64,000 nucleotides of DNA from AP-15 sp963750195 (GCA_963750195.1 CAVVPS010000005.1:124001-188000), one strand, 5' to 3'; positions 19,263 to 29,225 are shown, counted from the first letter of the stretch. A program made the numbers and translations. Notes: a model not told the origin generated them from the sequence alone.

Positions 19263-20452
19263 ATGGCTGGTCGCGACGGCCCGCTCGCCGGGCTCAAGGT
19301 GCTCGATTTGACCGAGCACATGGCCGGGCCGTTTTGCACGATGATCCTGGCCGATATGGGCGCCGAGGTCATCAAGCTCGAACGCCCCGGCAAGGGGGAT
19401 TCGGTACGCGCCTGGGGCGACGGCAGCGAGCGCAATTCCTATTTCCGTTACATCAACCGCAACAAGAAAGGCATCACCCTCGATTACAAGCAGCCCGAAG
19501 GCAAGGCACTGTTCCTGAAACTGGTCGAAGGTATGGACGTTCTGGTCGAGAACTATCGCCCAACAGTCATGCCGCGCGCCGGGCTCGGCTACGAGGACTT
19601 ACACCTGGTCAACCCGCGGCTGATCTATGCTCAGCTTTCCGGGCTCGGGTACGACGGGCCCCATGCCGGGCGCGGCGGCTTCGACCTGATCGCGCAAGGC
19701 ATGGGCGGCATCATGCATGTGACCGGCGAGCCCGACGGCCCGCCGACCTCGGTCGGTTTGCCGATCTGCGATCTCGGCACCGGCATGTGGGCGGTTCAGG
19801 GCATCCTCGCCGCCCTTTACGAACGCCAGCGCACCGGCAAGGGTCGGCTCGTCGAATGCTCGCTTTTGGAGACCGCGATCGGCTTCAGTTCGTGGACCAG
19901 CGCACAATGGCTCTTCGACCATCAAGAGCCGACCCGCCAAGGCTCGCGCCATCGCCAGAACGCGCCCTATCAGCGGATGCGGACAAAGGACGGCTATCTG
20001 ATGATCGGCGCCGCCGGCGAAGTCGATCTGGGTGCGCTGCGCCGCTGCGTTGGGCCATCCGGAATGGTGCGACGACCCACGCTTTGCAACCAACCAGCAG
20101 CGGATGAAGAACCGTGCGGCGCTGGAAACCGAGATGGAAGTGGTGTTCGCCGCGGATACCACCGAGCACTGGGTCGGCGTGCTCGAGGCGGCCGGCGTGC
20201 CTTGCGGACCGGTTTATAATTACGCGCAGATGTTCGCGGACCCGCAGGTCCAGCCACCGCGGCTTGGTCCAATATGCGAGCGACGCCGAATTGGGCGAGG
20301 TCCCGCACATCCGCACCCCAATCAAGATCGGCGAGGATGTGCGTGTGCGCGCCGTCGCCCCCAAGCTCGGCCAGCACAACGCCGAGATATTCGGCGCGCT
20401 CGGGGTCACCGAGGCTGCGCTGGAGAAGCTGCGCGCAAAGCGCATCGTGTAA
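19263..20452 (+). CDS. CaiB/BaiF family III CoA transferase, frameshifted
   Basis: Transfers CoA between acyl-CoA and a free acid. From ATG at 19263: GPLAGLKVLDLTEHMAGPF, MILADMGAEVIKLERPG with the catalytic Asp region further on, YFRYINRNKKGITLDYKQPEG, VLVENYRP, and the conserved GYDGPHAGRGGFDLIAQGM. Breaks near 20030 and 20255; the second and third pieces supply HPEWCDDPRFATNQQRMKNR, AAGVPCGPVYNYAQMFADPQV, and IRTPIKIGEDVRVRAVAP with a stop at 20450-20452. About 396 residues, normal. It directly follows the crotonase and directly abuts the stop of the convergent MarR gene. Confidence 0.9.
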
Positions 20453-20900
20453 TCAGGATAGCGCGCGCAAATCGGCGCGCAGTCGATCGGGGTCGGACAT
20501 GCCGATCAGGCTTTCGACGTGCCGCATGGGTCTGTCGCCAGATCGGCACGGCGGCGGCGAGCAGAGCCCGGCCGGCCGGCGTCAAGATCAGGCGGCGAGC
20601 GCGTTTATCGGCGTCGTCGACTCTCACCGTCACCAGCCCGCGACGCTCCAGCGGCTTGAGATTGGCGGTCAGGGTCGTGCGGTCCATCGCCAGCAATGCC
20701 GACACATACCCGATGCTCGGCGCGTCCAGGGCATTGAGCGACATCATCAGCGAGAACTGGCCGCTGGTCAGATCGAGCGGCCGAAAGGCCTGATCGAAAC
20801 GGCGCGCCACTGCCCGCGCCGCGCGCTGCAGGTGCAGGCACAGGCAGTTGCCGCGAAGCTGAGGGGTTTCTTCGAAAGACAGTTTTTTGGCGCTTGACAT
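20453..20900 (-). CDS. MarR-family transcriptional regulator, frameshifted near its end
   Basis: Winged-helix repressor of about 148 residues. From ATG at 20900: ARRFDQAFRPLDLTSGQFSLMMSLNAL (dimer/recognition region), VSALLAMDRTTLTANLKPLERRGLV (recognition helix), and the wing VRVDDADKRARRLILTPAGRALL. One surplus C near 20530 breaks the last part; with it removed the protein ends VESLIGMSDPDRLRADLRALS with a stop at 20453, abutting the CoA transferase stop. It is divergent from the MoaD-like gene, and its promoter and a palindrome lie between (see those entries), which suggests autoregulation and control of the MoaD-BNR pair. Confidence 0.88.
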
Positions 20901-20906
20901 GCCCTA

Positions 20907-20936
20907 ATAATACGTTGGTATCAACCTATCTGTCAA
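20907..20936 (-). promoter_or_regulatory. Sigma-70 promoter of the MarR gene, apparently leaderless
   Basis: On the minus strand a consensus -35 TTGACA (20936-20931) is followed after 18 bp by TATTAT (20912-20907). Transcription would start about seven bases further, at or next to the A of the ATG at 20900, so the mRNA would have almost no leader. No ribosome site is present between the -10 and the ATG. Confidence 0.6.
20910..20929. promoter_or_regulatory. Palindromic operator candidate for the MarR protein
   Basis: The 20 bases ATACGTTGGTATCAACCTAT form an inverted repeat with only two mismatched pairs plus a central TTG-GTAT-CAA core, the kind of GTTG-n-CAAC palindrome bound by many MarR proteins. 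It lies inside the spacer of the promoter above and within the upstream region of the MoaD-like gene, so a bound repressor could block both directions. Confidence 0.6.
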
Positions 20937-20949
20937 TACGGGGATCGGC

Positions 20950-21219
20950 ATGCCGACGGTATCGTTCACCTCTGCATTGCAGCGGTTCTTATCCGTGCCC
21001 GCGACGCAGGTGGAGGGCATGACGGTCGGCGAGGCGCTCGCTGCGGTGTTTGCCTCGCGGCCGGCGCTGCGCGGCTATGTGCTCGACGATCAGGGCGCCT
21101 TGCGCCGTCACGTCGCCGTTTACGTCAACGGCGAGCCGGTGCGCGACCGAGCCCAGATGACCGACCCGGTCGGTATGCACGACGAGATTTATGTCTTCCA
21201 GGCGCTGTCCGGCGGCTGA
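20950..21219 (+). CDS. MoaD/ThiS-like ubiquitin-fold protein
   Basis: 89-residue protein ending in LSGG, the Gly-Gly tail that is adenylated and loaded with sulfur in MoaD, ThiS and related sulfur carriers. The body (VSFTSALQRFLSVP, MTVGEALAAVFASRPALRGYVLDD, HVAVYVNGEPVRDRAQM, GMHDEIYVFQALSGG) follows the beta-grasp pattern with the usual I/V-x-x-P-A-x-x-G-G ending only partly kept. No E1-like activating enzyme or molybdopterin or thiamin gene is adjacent. Its stop is followed by GGAGGAGAGG and the ATG of the BNR gene at 21231, so the two are clearly co-expressed. Confidence 0.85.
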   Translation: MPTVSFTSALQRFLSVPATQVEGMTVGEALAAVFASRPALRGYVLDDQGALRRHVAVYVNGEPVRDRAQMTDPVGMHDEIYVFQALSGG

Positions 21220-21230
21220 TGGAGGAGAGG

Positions 21231-22321
21231 ATGGCAAATCGGCTCCATGTCGGAACCCGCAAGGGTCTGTTCGAGGTCGCGCGCCGCAACGGGGCGTGGG
21301 AGGTCGCCGACGCACAGTTCCTCGGCGATCCGGTCTCCGCGGTGCTGGCGGACACCGACGGCGCGGTCTATGCCGCGCTCGACCTCGGCCATTTCGGCGC
21401 CAAGTTGTGGCGTCGCGACCGCGCCGGCGCGTGGAGCGAGGTGGCGGTGCCGGCGTTCCCGCCAAAGCCCGGTGACGACGGCGACGATCCCCATCCCTGG
21501 TCGCTGGGCAAGATCTGGGTGCTCGAGCCGGGTGGCGCCGCCGGACGCCTGTGGGCAGGCACGATGCCCGGCGGGCTCTTCCGCTCCGACGACGCGGGAG
21601 CGTCCTGGTCACTGAACGACGCGCTGTGGCATATGCCCGAGCGCGCGGCAGTGGGCGGGCGTCGCCGGCGGCGAGCAGCCCGGCATCAATTCCGTGCTGA
21701 TCGACCCGCGCAATCCCTCCGACATCCGCATCGGCGTGTCGACCGCGGGCGTGTGGGCCAGCACCGACGCCGGTGGCTCGTGGCGTCTGATCAACCGCGG
21801 CATGTATGCCGAGTACATGCCGCCGGAGCTGCGCGAGGAGCCAATCGCCCAGGACGTCCACCGGCTGGCGCGCTGCGCCGCGCATCCCGAAATCGTGTGG
21901 TGTCAGCACCACAACGGCGTCTTCCGTTCGGAGGATTCGGGCGCCACCTGGCAAGAGCTGACGGCAATCCGCCCGTCGAAGTTCGGCTTCGCCGTGGCGG
22001 CGCATCCGCGCGACCCTAACACGGCGTGGTTCGTCCCGGCGATCAAGGACGAGCGGCGCATCCCGGTCGATGGCAAGGTCGTGGTCGCGCGCACCCGCGA
22101 CGGCGGCCGCAGCTTCGTGGTGCTGAGCAACGGCCTGCCGCAGCACCACGCCTACGACCTGGTATGGCGCCATGCGCTCGCGGTCGACGAGAGCGGCGAG
22201 CTTCTCGCCTTCGGCTCGACCAGCGGCGGCCTGTGGATTTCCGAGGACGGCGGCGATTCCTGGACGATGCCCGAGGCACGGCTGCCGCCGATCGCGGCGG
22301 TGCGCTTCTGCGCCGGCTTAA
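21231..22321 (+). CDS. BNR/sialidase-like beta-propeller protein, frameshifted
   Basis: Cytoplasmic-looking propeller (no signal peptide) with Asp-box repeats: LFRSDDAGASW, VWASTDAGGSW, VFRSEDSGATW, ARTRDGGRSF and LWISEDGGDSW, evenly spaced. It begins MANRLHVGTRKGLFEV, typical of the 'exo-alpha-sialidase' group that is not shown to be a sialidase. The frame breaks near 21660. The end is uncertain: the second frame runs into the next gene without a stop, whereas another frame stops at 22319-22321 just after the usual last motif PPIAAVRF, so a further small indel is likely. The GGAGGAGAGG site touches the ATG region. Function unknown. Confidence 0.78.
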
Positions 22322-22365
22322 CCGCAGGCAGGACGAGAGACGTTCAACCCCGAGAAGGAGAAGAC

Positions 22366-22780
22366 ATGCAAGTCCAACCTTATCTGTTCTTCGACGGCCG
22401 CTGCGAGGAGGCCGTCGAATTCTATCGCAGCGCCCTCGGCGCCGAGGTCGGAGATGCTGATGCGCTTCAAGGACTGCCCCGAACCGCCGTCCCCCGGCAT
22501 GGTTCCGCCCGGCGCGGAAAACAAGGTCATGCATGCTGCCCTCCGCATCGGCGACGCGATGGTGCTGGCCTCCGACGGCCGCTGCCTGGGGCAGCCGAGC
22601 TTCCAGGGTTTTGCGCTGTCGCTGACCGCAGCCAACGAAGCCGAAGCCAATCGGCTGTTTGCTTCGCTCGCCGAGGGCGGTCAGGTGCAGATGCCGCTGG
22701 CCAAGACTTTTTTCTCGCCACGCTTCGGCATGGTCGCCGACCGCTTTGGCGTGTCGTGGATGGTCTACGTCGCGCAGTGA
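22366..22780 (+). CDS. VOC-family (PhnB-like) protein, frameshifted
   Basis: Glyoxalase-fold protein of the PhnB/DUF1428-like type, about 137 residues. ATG at 22366 after AAGGAGAAG gives MQVQPYLFFDGRCEEAVEFY. After a break near 22450 it continues LMRFKDCPEPPSPGMVPPGAENKVMHAALRIGDAMVLASDG, FALSLTAANEAEANRLFASLAEGG and TFFSPRFGMVADRFGVSWMVYV, in standard order. These proteins lack a settled reaction. It follows the BNR gene on the same strand. Confidence 0.85.
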
Positions 22781-22855
22781 GGGGTGGCGGCAAGTTCCAT
22801 CGGTTCCATGCGGTTCCAGCGTCGCTATGGTACCACATGGAGTCCGGAGGCGCCG

Positions 22856-23503
22856 TCAGCGGAAGAATTCGATCTTCGCCTCGCGAAACCACAGGAAATT
22901 CGCTGGCGCCGCCGAAATTGGTCCGTTGATCGCGAAGACCGCGATCTCGAACTTGTCGCCCGGGGTGACAGGATTGGCGAGCACCAGGCGATGGGGCATG
23001 TTGAACCCCTGGATCGTGTGTGGGCTGGGTCGACCAGCCGCCCGCGGCATCTCCCCGTTGACCCAGACCTCGGCATAATCGTCAACATTCACCCGAAACA
23101 CCGTCATCGCGCCCGCGGTATCGAAACCCATGGCGTTCGCCGGTATCGTCAACGTCGTGCGGTACCAGAAGAACGACACCATGCCGCCGCCCCGCCTGGC
23201 GCCCAGCTCCGTCGCCGGGACCGTCGGCCAGGATGAATCGTCATACCCGCTCAGTTCGGCATGGGGCTCGATGTCGTAAGTCGTCTTGAATTCGGGCATC
23301 GAGTCGGAGAGGGCCGGACACTCGACGATCTTCGCCTCCTTGGCTCTCCATTGCGCGCCGAACACCGCTGATCCTTCGGCGGTCATCAAATCGACTGAAT
23401 GCGCCGTCGGTGTCAAAGGCGCGACCGCTGGCGGAGGCGTGAGCAAAGGAGGCCTTGCCGGAGCCATAGAAGCTGAGGGTCTGACATATGTTGTTGCGGG
23501 CAT
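22856..23503 (-). CDS. Galactose-binding-like (jelly-roll) domain protein
   Basis: 215 residues, intact. After a Pro/Ala-rich N-terminus, the body has ELSGYDDSSWPTVPATELGARRGGGMVSFFWYRTTLTIP, VFRVNVDDYAEVWVNGEMPR, NMPHRLVLANPVTPGDKFEIAVFAINGP, the pattern of the sugar-binding jelly roll in glycoside hydrolase family 2 and in proteins attached to SMP-30/gluconolactonases. No catalytic domain is present. No signal peptide is evident. Its role is unknown; the start could be later than the ATG at 23503. Confidence 0.6.
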   Translation of the reverse strand: MPATTYVRPSASMAPARPPLLTPPPAVAPLTPTAHSVDLMTAEGSAVFGAQWRAKEAKIVECPALSDSMPEFKTTYDIEPHAELSGYDDSSWPTVPATELGARRGGGMVSFFWYRTTLTIPANAMGFDTAGAMTVFRVNVDDYAEVWVNGEMPRAAGRPSPHTIQGFNMPHRLVLANPVTPGDKFEIAVFAINGPISAAPANFLWFREAKIEFFR

Positions 23504-23592
23504 TTCTGTGTCCCCTTCGTTGGATCGCCAACTATAGGCCGATGCGTCGGCAACGCGCGAGCCCCGCCATCGCTAGGGATTCCGTGCGTCCG

Positions 23593-25921
23593 TCACCGCA
23601 GCGGGCCGAAGGCCGGCGGCGGGATGCGGCGGTTGGAGGCGGCTTCGTAGGCGGAAGCGATCTTCAGCAGAATATCTTCCTTGCCCGGTTCGGCGCGGAA
23701 CACCAGCGAGAAGGGCAGGCCGGGTTCCGGGATCGTGGTCGGGGCCGCGGAAGCGGCGGAGATGTAGCGGCTGCGGTCGGGGCTGAGCGCAAAGACCGGG
23801 TCGTAGACCGTTGTCACGTACCCCGCGGGAACCAGCACCTCGGTCAGGCCGGCGTTCGGGCCGTAGAATGATTCCAGCCGCAAATTCTGGGAGAGTCCGG
23901 GCTCGGGCGCGCCGCCGATCTTGGCCGGCGGCAACGGCGTGTGCAGGCGCACCATCGCGTCGAGCCGGTTTTCGAGGAGCACCATCATGTCGACCCGGCG
24001 CAGCAATTCGCGCAGCATGATGCGCTCGTCGACCCCTTGGCGCCCGCCGAGCGGGTTGCGCGGGTCGGCGACTTCTTCCCAATTGCGGAACGCGGCGCGG
24101 CCGTCATCGCCCCAGAATTTGGAGCGCGCGTTGAGGGAAGGGAAATCGACCAAAGTCTCGGTAAATCCGCGGGCATGCCAGTCGGCGGCGCGGCGGCTTA
24201 GATATTGCGGGATGTGATAGCGGAACGCCATCGCCAGCTCCTGGTGCTGGATCGTGGCGATGTCGAGGTTCGCGGGCGGGGCGATCCGGCCCTCGGCCAA
24301 TTCGACGAGATAGTCGATCGGCGCCATTGTGCCGGATCCGAACACCTTGCCGGGCACGAATTCGGTCGGCCGGATCGCCGCCGCGAACTCCTTGAAGAGC
24401 GGCGTTCCGTCGGGCCCGAGCCGGAACAACAGGTCGGGCATGAAGACCGGCGCCAGCCGCGCCAGCGCCCGGCGGAAATCGGGGTTCATCGCTTCGAGGT
24501 CTCGATCGGGCTCCCAGAGCGGATCGGACGATTCGACCAGGGTCGCGCCGAGCTTCCGGCCGAGCACCGATTTGATCTCGGCCGCGGCGGCGGTAGCGAT
24601 CGGCACCGGGGCTTTGGCGTCGGGCGGCGTCAGCATCGACTCGCGGATGACGCCGATGCGCATGCCGGCGAGCGAACCCGGGTGCGCCGGACATCATCGC
24701 GTGGCTCGCATAAGGGGTCGCCAGCACCGATGAGCGCGGCACGGTGGTGTAGGGATCGCGCGGGTCGTAATAGCCGGCGACCGGATCTTTCAGCGCATCG
24801 AGCACTTTGGCGCAATCGCCGATCGTGCGGCAGAGAATGCCGGCGCGATCGCAATAGATGTCGGCGCCGATCGCCCCGCCATTGAAGCCGAGCAGCGATT
24901 TGTGCGGCAATATCAATGCAACAGCATTGTGGTTGGCGGGGCCTCGCGTCGAGGCGCGGGTTTCCTCGCCGAGGCTGCACATGACCAGATTGGCGCTGAC
25001 CGACACCCCCGACCCCGAGCTCGAGCCGAGCGAGGCCGCGCGCGTCGTATCATAGGGGTTGGCCGGGTTGCCGCCCCAGCTGCTGCGCTGATAGCCCAAC
25101 ACCGACGGCAATATCCTCTCGGGCTTATGCCGTCCGCCCGGGTTTCCGGCGCGGCCGTTGTATTCGGTGCAGACCGCCTTGGCGAAGATGATCGCGCCCT
25201 TGTTGCGCAACTGCTCGACCAGCACGTGGTCGCGCGCCGGAAAATCGATGTCGTAGGCCGCGTCGCCACCGGCGGTGGTGCGCATGTCCTTGGTATCGAA
25301 CGGGTCCTTGAACGAAAAGACGACGCCGTACATCGGCATCCGGTCGAGGTCAGGGTTGCGGCCGTAGCGCGCGTCGAGTTCGGCTGCGCGTTCGAGCGCG
25401 TCGGGCAGCTGGCGGAATATCTCGCAGACAGGCGGCGCGCCCGGTGGCAGCGGCCCCTCGGACGGATGCCGGTCGAAATCGCCGCGGCAGGTGACCGAAC
25501 GCTCGCCGCGGATATTCAATGTGGCGAGCGCGTTCAGTTGGCCTGCATCGGGGATGCCGGTGATCATCCCATATTGCTGCCGCACCGAGGGGTCGGAGGC
25601 GGTCGGTTCCATACGGCCGAATTCAATGCGGCGGTCCCGGTATTCGTCGAGATCGGGGAGGATCTTCGCTGCCCCGACGGTCTCGGTCGGAAAGCGCAGC
25701 GGCGTCATCGCGCGCACCGCGCCGCTGGCCTCGGGAACCGGTGCGCCGTCTTCGGTCACAAGCACACTGCAGACGCCGTTATAGGCGCGGGCGCGGGCGA
25801 TATAGTGCTGCACCACCGCGACGCAGGTGGTTTGCCCGGCCTGGATCGCCCGGTGCAGCTCGTCGATCGTCGCCTCTTCGAGCCGAAACGGCTGGTCCGG
25901 CATGGTGCGCTCTTCGCTCAC
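23593..25921 (-). CDS. Large amidase-signature-family hydrolase, frameshifted
   Basis: Amide hydrolase with the Ser-cis-Ser-Lys triad. The preferred start is GTG at 25921, eight bases after AGGAGG, rather than the ATG at 25903. Features in order: LEEATIDELHRAIQAGQTTCVAVVQHYI, the Lys motif VVFSFKDPFDTKDMRTTAGG, LVEQLRNKGAIIFAKAVCTEYN, the Ser-rich SLGSSSGSGVSVSANLVMCSLG and ETRASTRGPANHNA (nucleophile region), YCDRAGILCRTIGDCAKVLDAL. A break near 24670 leads to the second part (GVIRESMLTPPDAKAPVP to the end). At about 776 residues it is far longer than the usual 450-550, the extra part being the C-terminal half. Substrate unknown. Confidence 0.83.
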
Positions 25922-26047
25922 GACCTGTTTCCTCCTTCCCTGAGCCACGTCCGGTGATGGTACCACCGCGGTGGAATTTTCACGTGCCGAGGCGCCGACG
26001 ATCGTTCAGGATGGCGCAATCGGCCCCACCATTTCCGGACCAGACTT

Positions 26048-26780
26048 ATGCCTGATAAAGCAGTCGTTTCCGAACTCGCCCCGACCGGTGTCCTGCGCGC
26101 GGCGATCAACATGGGCAATTTCCTGCTGGTTACCGGCAAGAGCCCGTCGGGCGATCCGACCGGCGTCTCGCCCGACATGGCGGCGGCGATCGCCGCGCGG
26201 CTCGGCGTGCCGGTCAAATACATTCCTTATGCGAGGCCGGGCGAGATCGCCGACGACGCCGAGAAAGGGCCTGTGGGATATCGGCCTGATCGGCGCCGAG
26301 CCCCAGCGCGCTGCGGTTATCAACTTCACCGCCGCTTATTGCGAGATCGAGGCGACCTATCTGGTGCCGGCCGGCTCGCCGATCCGGTCAATCGCCGAGG
26401 TCGACCAGCCCGGCCGGCGGGTCGCCGTGACGGCGCGCAGCGCCTATGGCCTGTGGCTCGAGAACAACTACAAAAAAGGCGAACTGCTGCAGTTCGACAG
26501 CGCCCAAGCAGCCCTCAAGGCATTCGACGGCGAGAAACTCGACGCCTATGCCGGATTGCGGCCGGGCCTGATCGAAGTGCAGCAGGCGCGGCCCGGATCA
26601 CGGATTCTCGACGGCCAGTTCACCTCGGTGCAACAGGCGGTCGGCACGCCGAAGAAGAATACGGCCGGGTTCGCGCTTCTGAAGGAATTCGTCGAGGAAG
26701 CAAAGCGGTCCGGGATCGTGGCGAGTTTCATCGAGCGCCAAGGTGTCGTCGGCCGCCTGTCGGTGGCGCCTCCTGGTTAG
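26048..26780 (+). CDS. Amino-acid-type periplasmic solute-binding protein (family 3), frameshifted
   Basis: Two-lobe solute-binding domain of about 243 residues: GVLRAAINMGNFLLV, PTGVSPDMAAAIAARLGVPVKYIPY, then after a break near 26270 WDIGLIGAEPQRAAVINFTAAYCEIEATYLV, AEVDQPGRRVAVTARSAYGLWLE and KLDAYAGLRPGLIEVQ. It begins MPDKAVVSELAPTGVL without a signal peptide, so as read it would stay in the cytoplasm or act as a regulatory or enzyme-linked binding domain. No permease or ATPase is adjacent. It sits between two amidase genes, suggesting a ligand related to their substrates. Confidence 0.8.
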
Positions 26781-26828
26781 GCCACCCTGATCGCGCGTCG
26801 AACGGCTCGCTTGCGAGGAGTGCCCGAA

Positions 26829-28484
26829 ATGCCTGACGACATGCCGTCCACACCGACCGAATTAGCGTTCTTGACGATTGCCGAGGCGGCGCGACTGATC
26901 GAAAAGAAGCAGCTCTCGCCGGTCGAGCTGACGACGGCGCTAATCCGCCGGGGAGAGGCGCTCGATCCGCAGCTCAATGCTTATCTGCTGCCGACCTTCG
27001 ATCGCGCGATCGACCAGGCCCGCACCGCCGAGCGCGAGATAACAGCGGGCCGCTACCGCGGGCCGATGCACGGCATCTCGTTCGGGCTTAAGGACATCTA
27101 TGCGACAGCCGGCATCCGCACTACCGGGCATTCCAGGGTCTGCATCGATACCGTCCCCACCGCCGACGCGACGACGGTGCGAAAGCTCTACGACGCCGGG
27201 GCGATCCTGACCGGCAAGCTCGCGACCCATGAATTCGCGCATGGCGGGCCGAGCTTCGACCTGCCCTGGCCGCCGGCACGCAACCCATGGGACCGCGAGC
27301 ACTTCACCGGCGGCTCTTCGAGCGGCTCGGGAGCGGCGGTCGCGGCCGGCTTTGTCCCCGGTGCGCTCGGCTCCGATACCGGCGGCTCGATCCGCGGCCC
27401 GGCCGCACTATGCGGGATCGTCGGGTTGAAGCCGACTTATGGGCTTGTCAGCCGCCACGGGGTCTACGCGAACTCGTTCAGCTTCGACCATGCCGGCCCG
27501 ATGACCTGGACGGTCGAGGATTGCGCGATCATGCTGCAGGCGATCGCGTGCCACGACCCGAACGACCCGGCGAGTACCACGCGTCCGGCGCCCGATTACC
27601 GCGCGGCGCTGACCGGCGATATCAAAGGCCTGCGCATCGGGATCGTGCGCCATTTGCACGAGGACGATTGCCCGGTGACCGCCGAGGTCGCGGCGGCGCT
27701 CGACGAAGCGTTTGCTGTCTTCCGCTCGCTCGGCGCTGCTCTCGGCGAAGTGCGGTTGCGGCCGGCGCAGGATTATTACGACGTCAAGGTCACGATCGCC
27801 GAGAGCGAGCTGCTCGCCGTGCACGAGCACGCGTTGCGCACCCGGCCGGGGGATTTCGGCGAGGATTTTCTCGGCCGCGTCTTACCGGCGGTGCTGATCA
27901 GCGCACGCGATTACGTGCAGGCCCAGCGCGAGCGGCGGCGCATCTTGGCCGAAATGGCGGCAGTCTATGAAAATTTCGACGTGCTGGTGACCGCGACTGC
28001 GGGCGGCCCGGCGCCGCGGCTCGGCACGTGGCGCACGATCGAATTCTGGCGGCGACCGTCATTGACGACGCCGTTCAACGTCACCGGCGGCCCGGCATTG
28101 GCGCAATGCATCGGGTTCAGCAGCGGCGGGCTGCCGTTGTCGATGCAGATCGTTGGCCGGCCGTTTGACGACGCGACGGTGCTGCAGGTCGCGCACGCCT
28201 ATGAGATGGCGACGCCGTGGCGGAAGCGGCGGCCGCAACTCGATCCCGACGCCGAATTCTCGACCGCGCCGCCACCGATCCCCGACCCCGAGCCGACCAA
28301 TATCGATCCCGCCACGCGCGACCGGGTGGCGACGGCCTGCCGCGCCGCCGGTCTCGCCTTATCCGAGCGCCAATTCGCGATGGCCTGCGCCGCTGCGCCC
28401 TATGTCGAGGCGATGACCGGCCGACTCTACCGCGACCGCGGCTGGGCCGAGGAGCCAGCTAACATCTTCCAATTCGGAGGCTAG
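26829..28484 (+). CDS. Amidase with fused C-terminal AtzG-like domain
   Basis: Intact 551-residue amidase-signature enzyme. Lys in HGISFGLKDIYATAGIRTTG, cis-Ser loop HFTGGSSSGSGAAVAAG, nucleophile Ser in SDTGGSIRGPAALCGIVGLKPTYG. From about residue 470 a proline-rich linker (PPPIPDPEPTNIDP) leads to a helical tail (TRDRVATACRAAGLALSERQFAMACAAAPYV) resembling the small AtzG-type partners encoded next to other amidases (compare 40015-40213). The start at 26829 follows GAGGAG nine bases upstream; an earlier in-frame ATG at 26811 lies inside that site. It releases ammonia or amines from amides; the natural substrate is unknown. Confidence 0.9.
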   Translation: MPDDMPSTPTELAFLTIAEAARLIEKKQLSPVELTTALIRRGEALDPQLNAYLLPTFDRAIDQARTAEREITAGRYRGPMHGISFGLKDIYATAGIRTTGHSRVCIDTVPTADATTVRKLYDAGAILTGKLATHEFAHGGPSFDLPWPPARNPWDREHFTGGSSSGSGAAVAAGFVPGALGSDTGGSIRGPAALCGIVGLKPTYGLVSRHGVYANSFSFDHAGPMTWTVEDCAIMLQAIACHDPNDPASTTRPAPDYRAALTGDIKGLRIGIVRHLHEDDCPVTAEVAAALDEAFAVFRSLGAALGEVRLRPAQDYYDVKVTIAESELLAVHEHALRTRPGDFGEDFLGRVLPAVLISARDYVQAQRERRRILAEMAAVYENFDVLVTATAGGPAPRLGTWRTIEFWRRPSLTTPFNVTGGPALAQCIGFSSGGLPLSMQIVGRPFDDATVLQVAHAYEMATPWRKRRPQLDPDAEFSTAPPPIPDPEPTNIDPATRDRVATACRAAGLALSERQFAMACAAAPYVEAMTGRLYRDRGWAEEPANIFQFGG

Positions 28485-28595
28485 AGCGCCGCGCTTTGGC
28501 GAGGCGGGCGGTTCATCGAGCAATGTTTCGGCGGCACCGTTGTCGCCAGCGTGCTAATGGGGTGTTCGTCGCAGCTTCGCCAAGGGAGGAACCGC

Positions 28596-29225
28596 ATGGA
28601 CAATATTGTGGTTGAAAGCCGAGTCGAGACCTCCGTCCCGCGGGGCAAGCCGTTACTGCGAGGCATCCATCATCTTGCGCTGGTCACTGCGGACATGCGG
28701 ATGACGCTCGATTTCTATGTGCGCGTCCTCGGCATGCCACTCGTGCATGGTCTGCGCACGCCCTCGCGGCCGCCCGATGCAGCGCCGGCGCATGGCGTCG
28801 GGTCGCCGCCCTACCAGAACATACTCCACTACTTTCTTGATATGGGTGGCGACAGTCTGCTCGCGTTCTTCGAATATCCAAAGGGAGTCGCCAAGACAGA
28901 TCGCGATACCTTGGGCGCGATGCAGCATGTCTCGTTCGTATGCGGGCCGCAGCGTTATCAAGAGATGCTGGCGCGGCTCAAGGCGAACGGCGTCGCCATC
29001 GCTGCCGGACCGCTGCTGACCATACCGCCGGCAATTCATTCATTCTATTTCTTCGATCCCAATGGTATCCGGCTCGAGATCGTCTGCGACCTCGATGGCG
29101 ACGAGGAAGATCTGCAGGTGATCCGCTCCTGCGCGATGCCGGAGCCGGAGCTGCGCGCGCAGCTCGCAACCATCAGCGACGACGAGGCGTGGATCGCAGA
29201 CATGGTCGCGGCGATGTCGCGTTAG
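28596..29225 (+). CDS. VOC-family (glyoxalase/dioxygenase-fold) protein
   Basis: 209 residues, intact, starting at 28596 after GGGAGGA. The N-terminal betaalphabetabetabeta unit starts LRGIHHLALVTADMRMTLDFYVRVLGMPLVHG (first metal-site His in HHLAL), then QNILHYFLDMGGDSLLAFFEYP, MQHVSFVCGPQRYQEML, and FYFFDPNGIRLEIVCDLD with the metal-binding Glu in LEIV. The set His-His-Glu suggests a metal-dependent lyase or extradiol dioxygenase-like enzyme. The C-terminal extension (EEDLQVIRSCAMPEPEL) is a helical tail. No operon partner on the same strand within 300 bp. Confidence 0.85.
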   Translation: MDNIVVESRVETSVPRGKPLLRGIHHLALVTADMRMTLDFYVRVLGMPLVHGLRTPSRPPDAAPAHGVGSPPYQNILHYFLDMGGDSLLAFFEYPKGVAKTDRDTLGAMQHVSFVCGPQRYQEMLARLKANGVAIAAGPLLTIPPAIHSFYFFDPNGIRLEIVCDLDGDEEDLQVIRSCAMPEPELRAQLATISDDEAWIADMVAAMSR

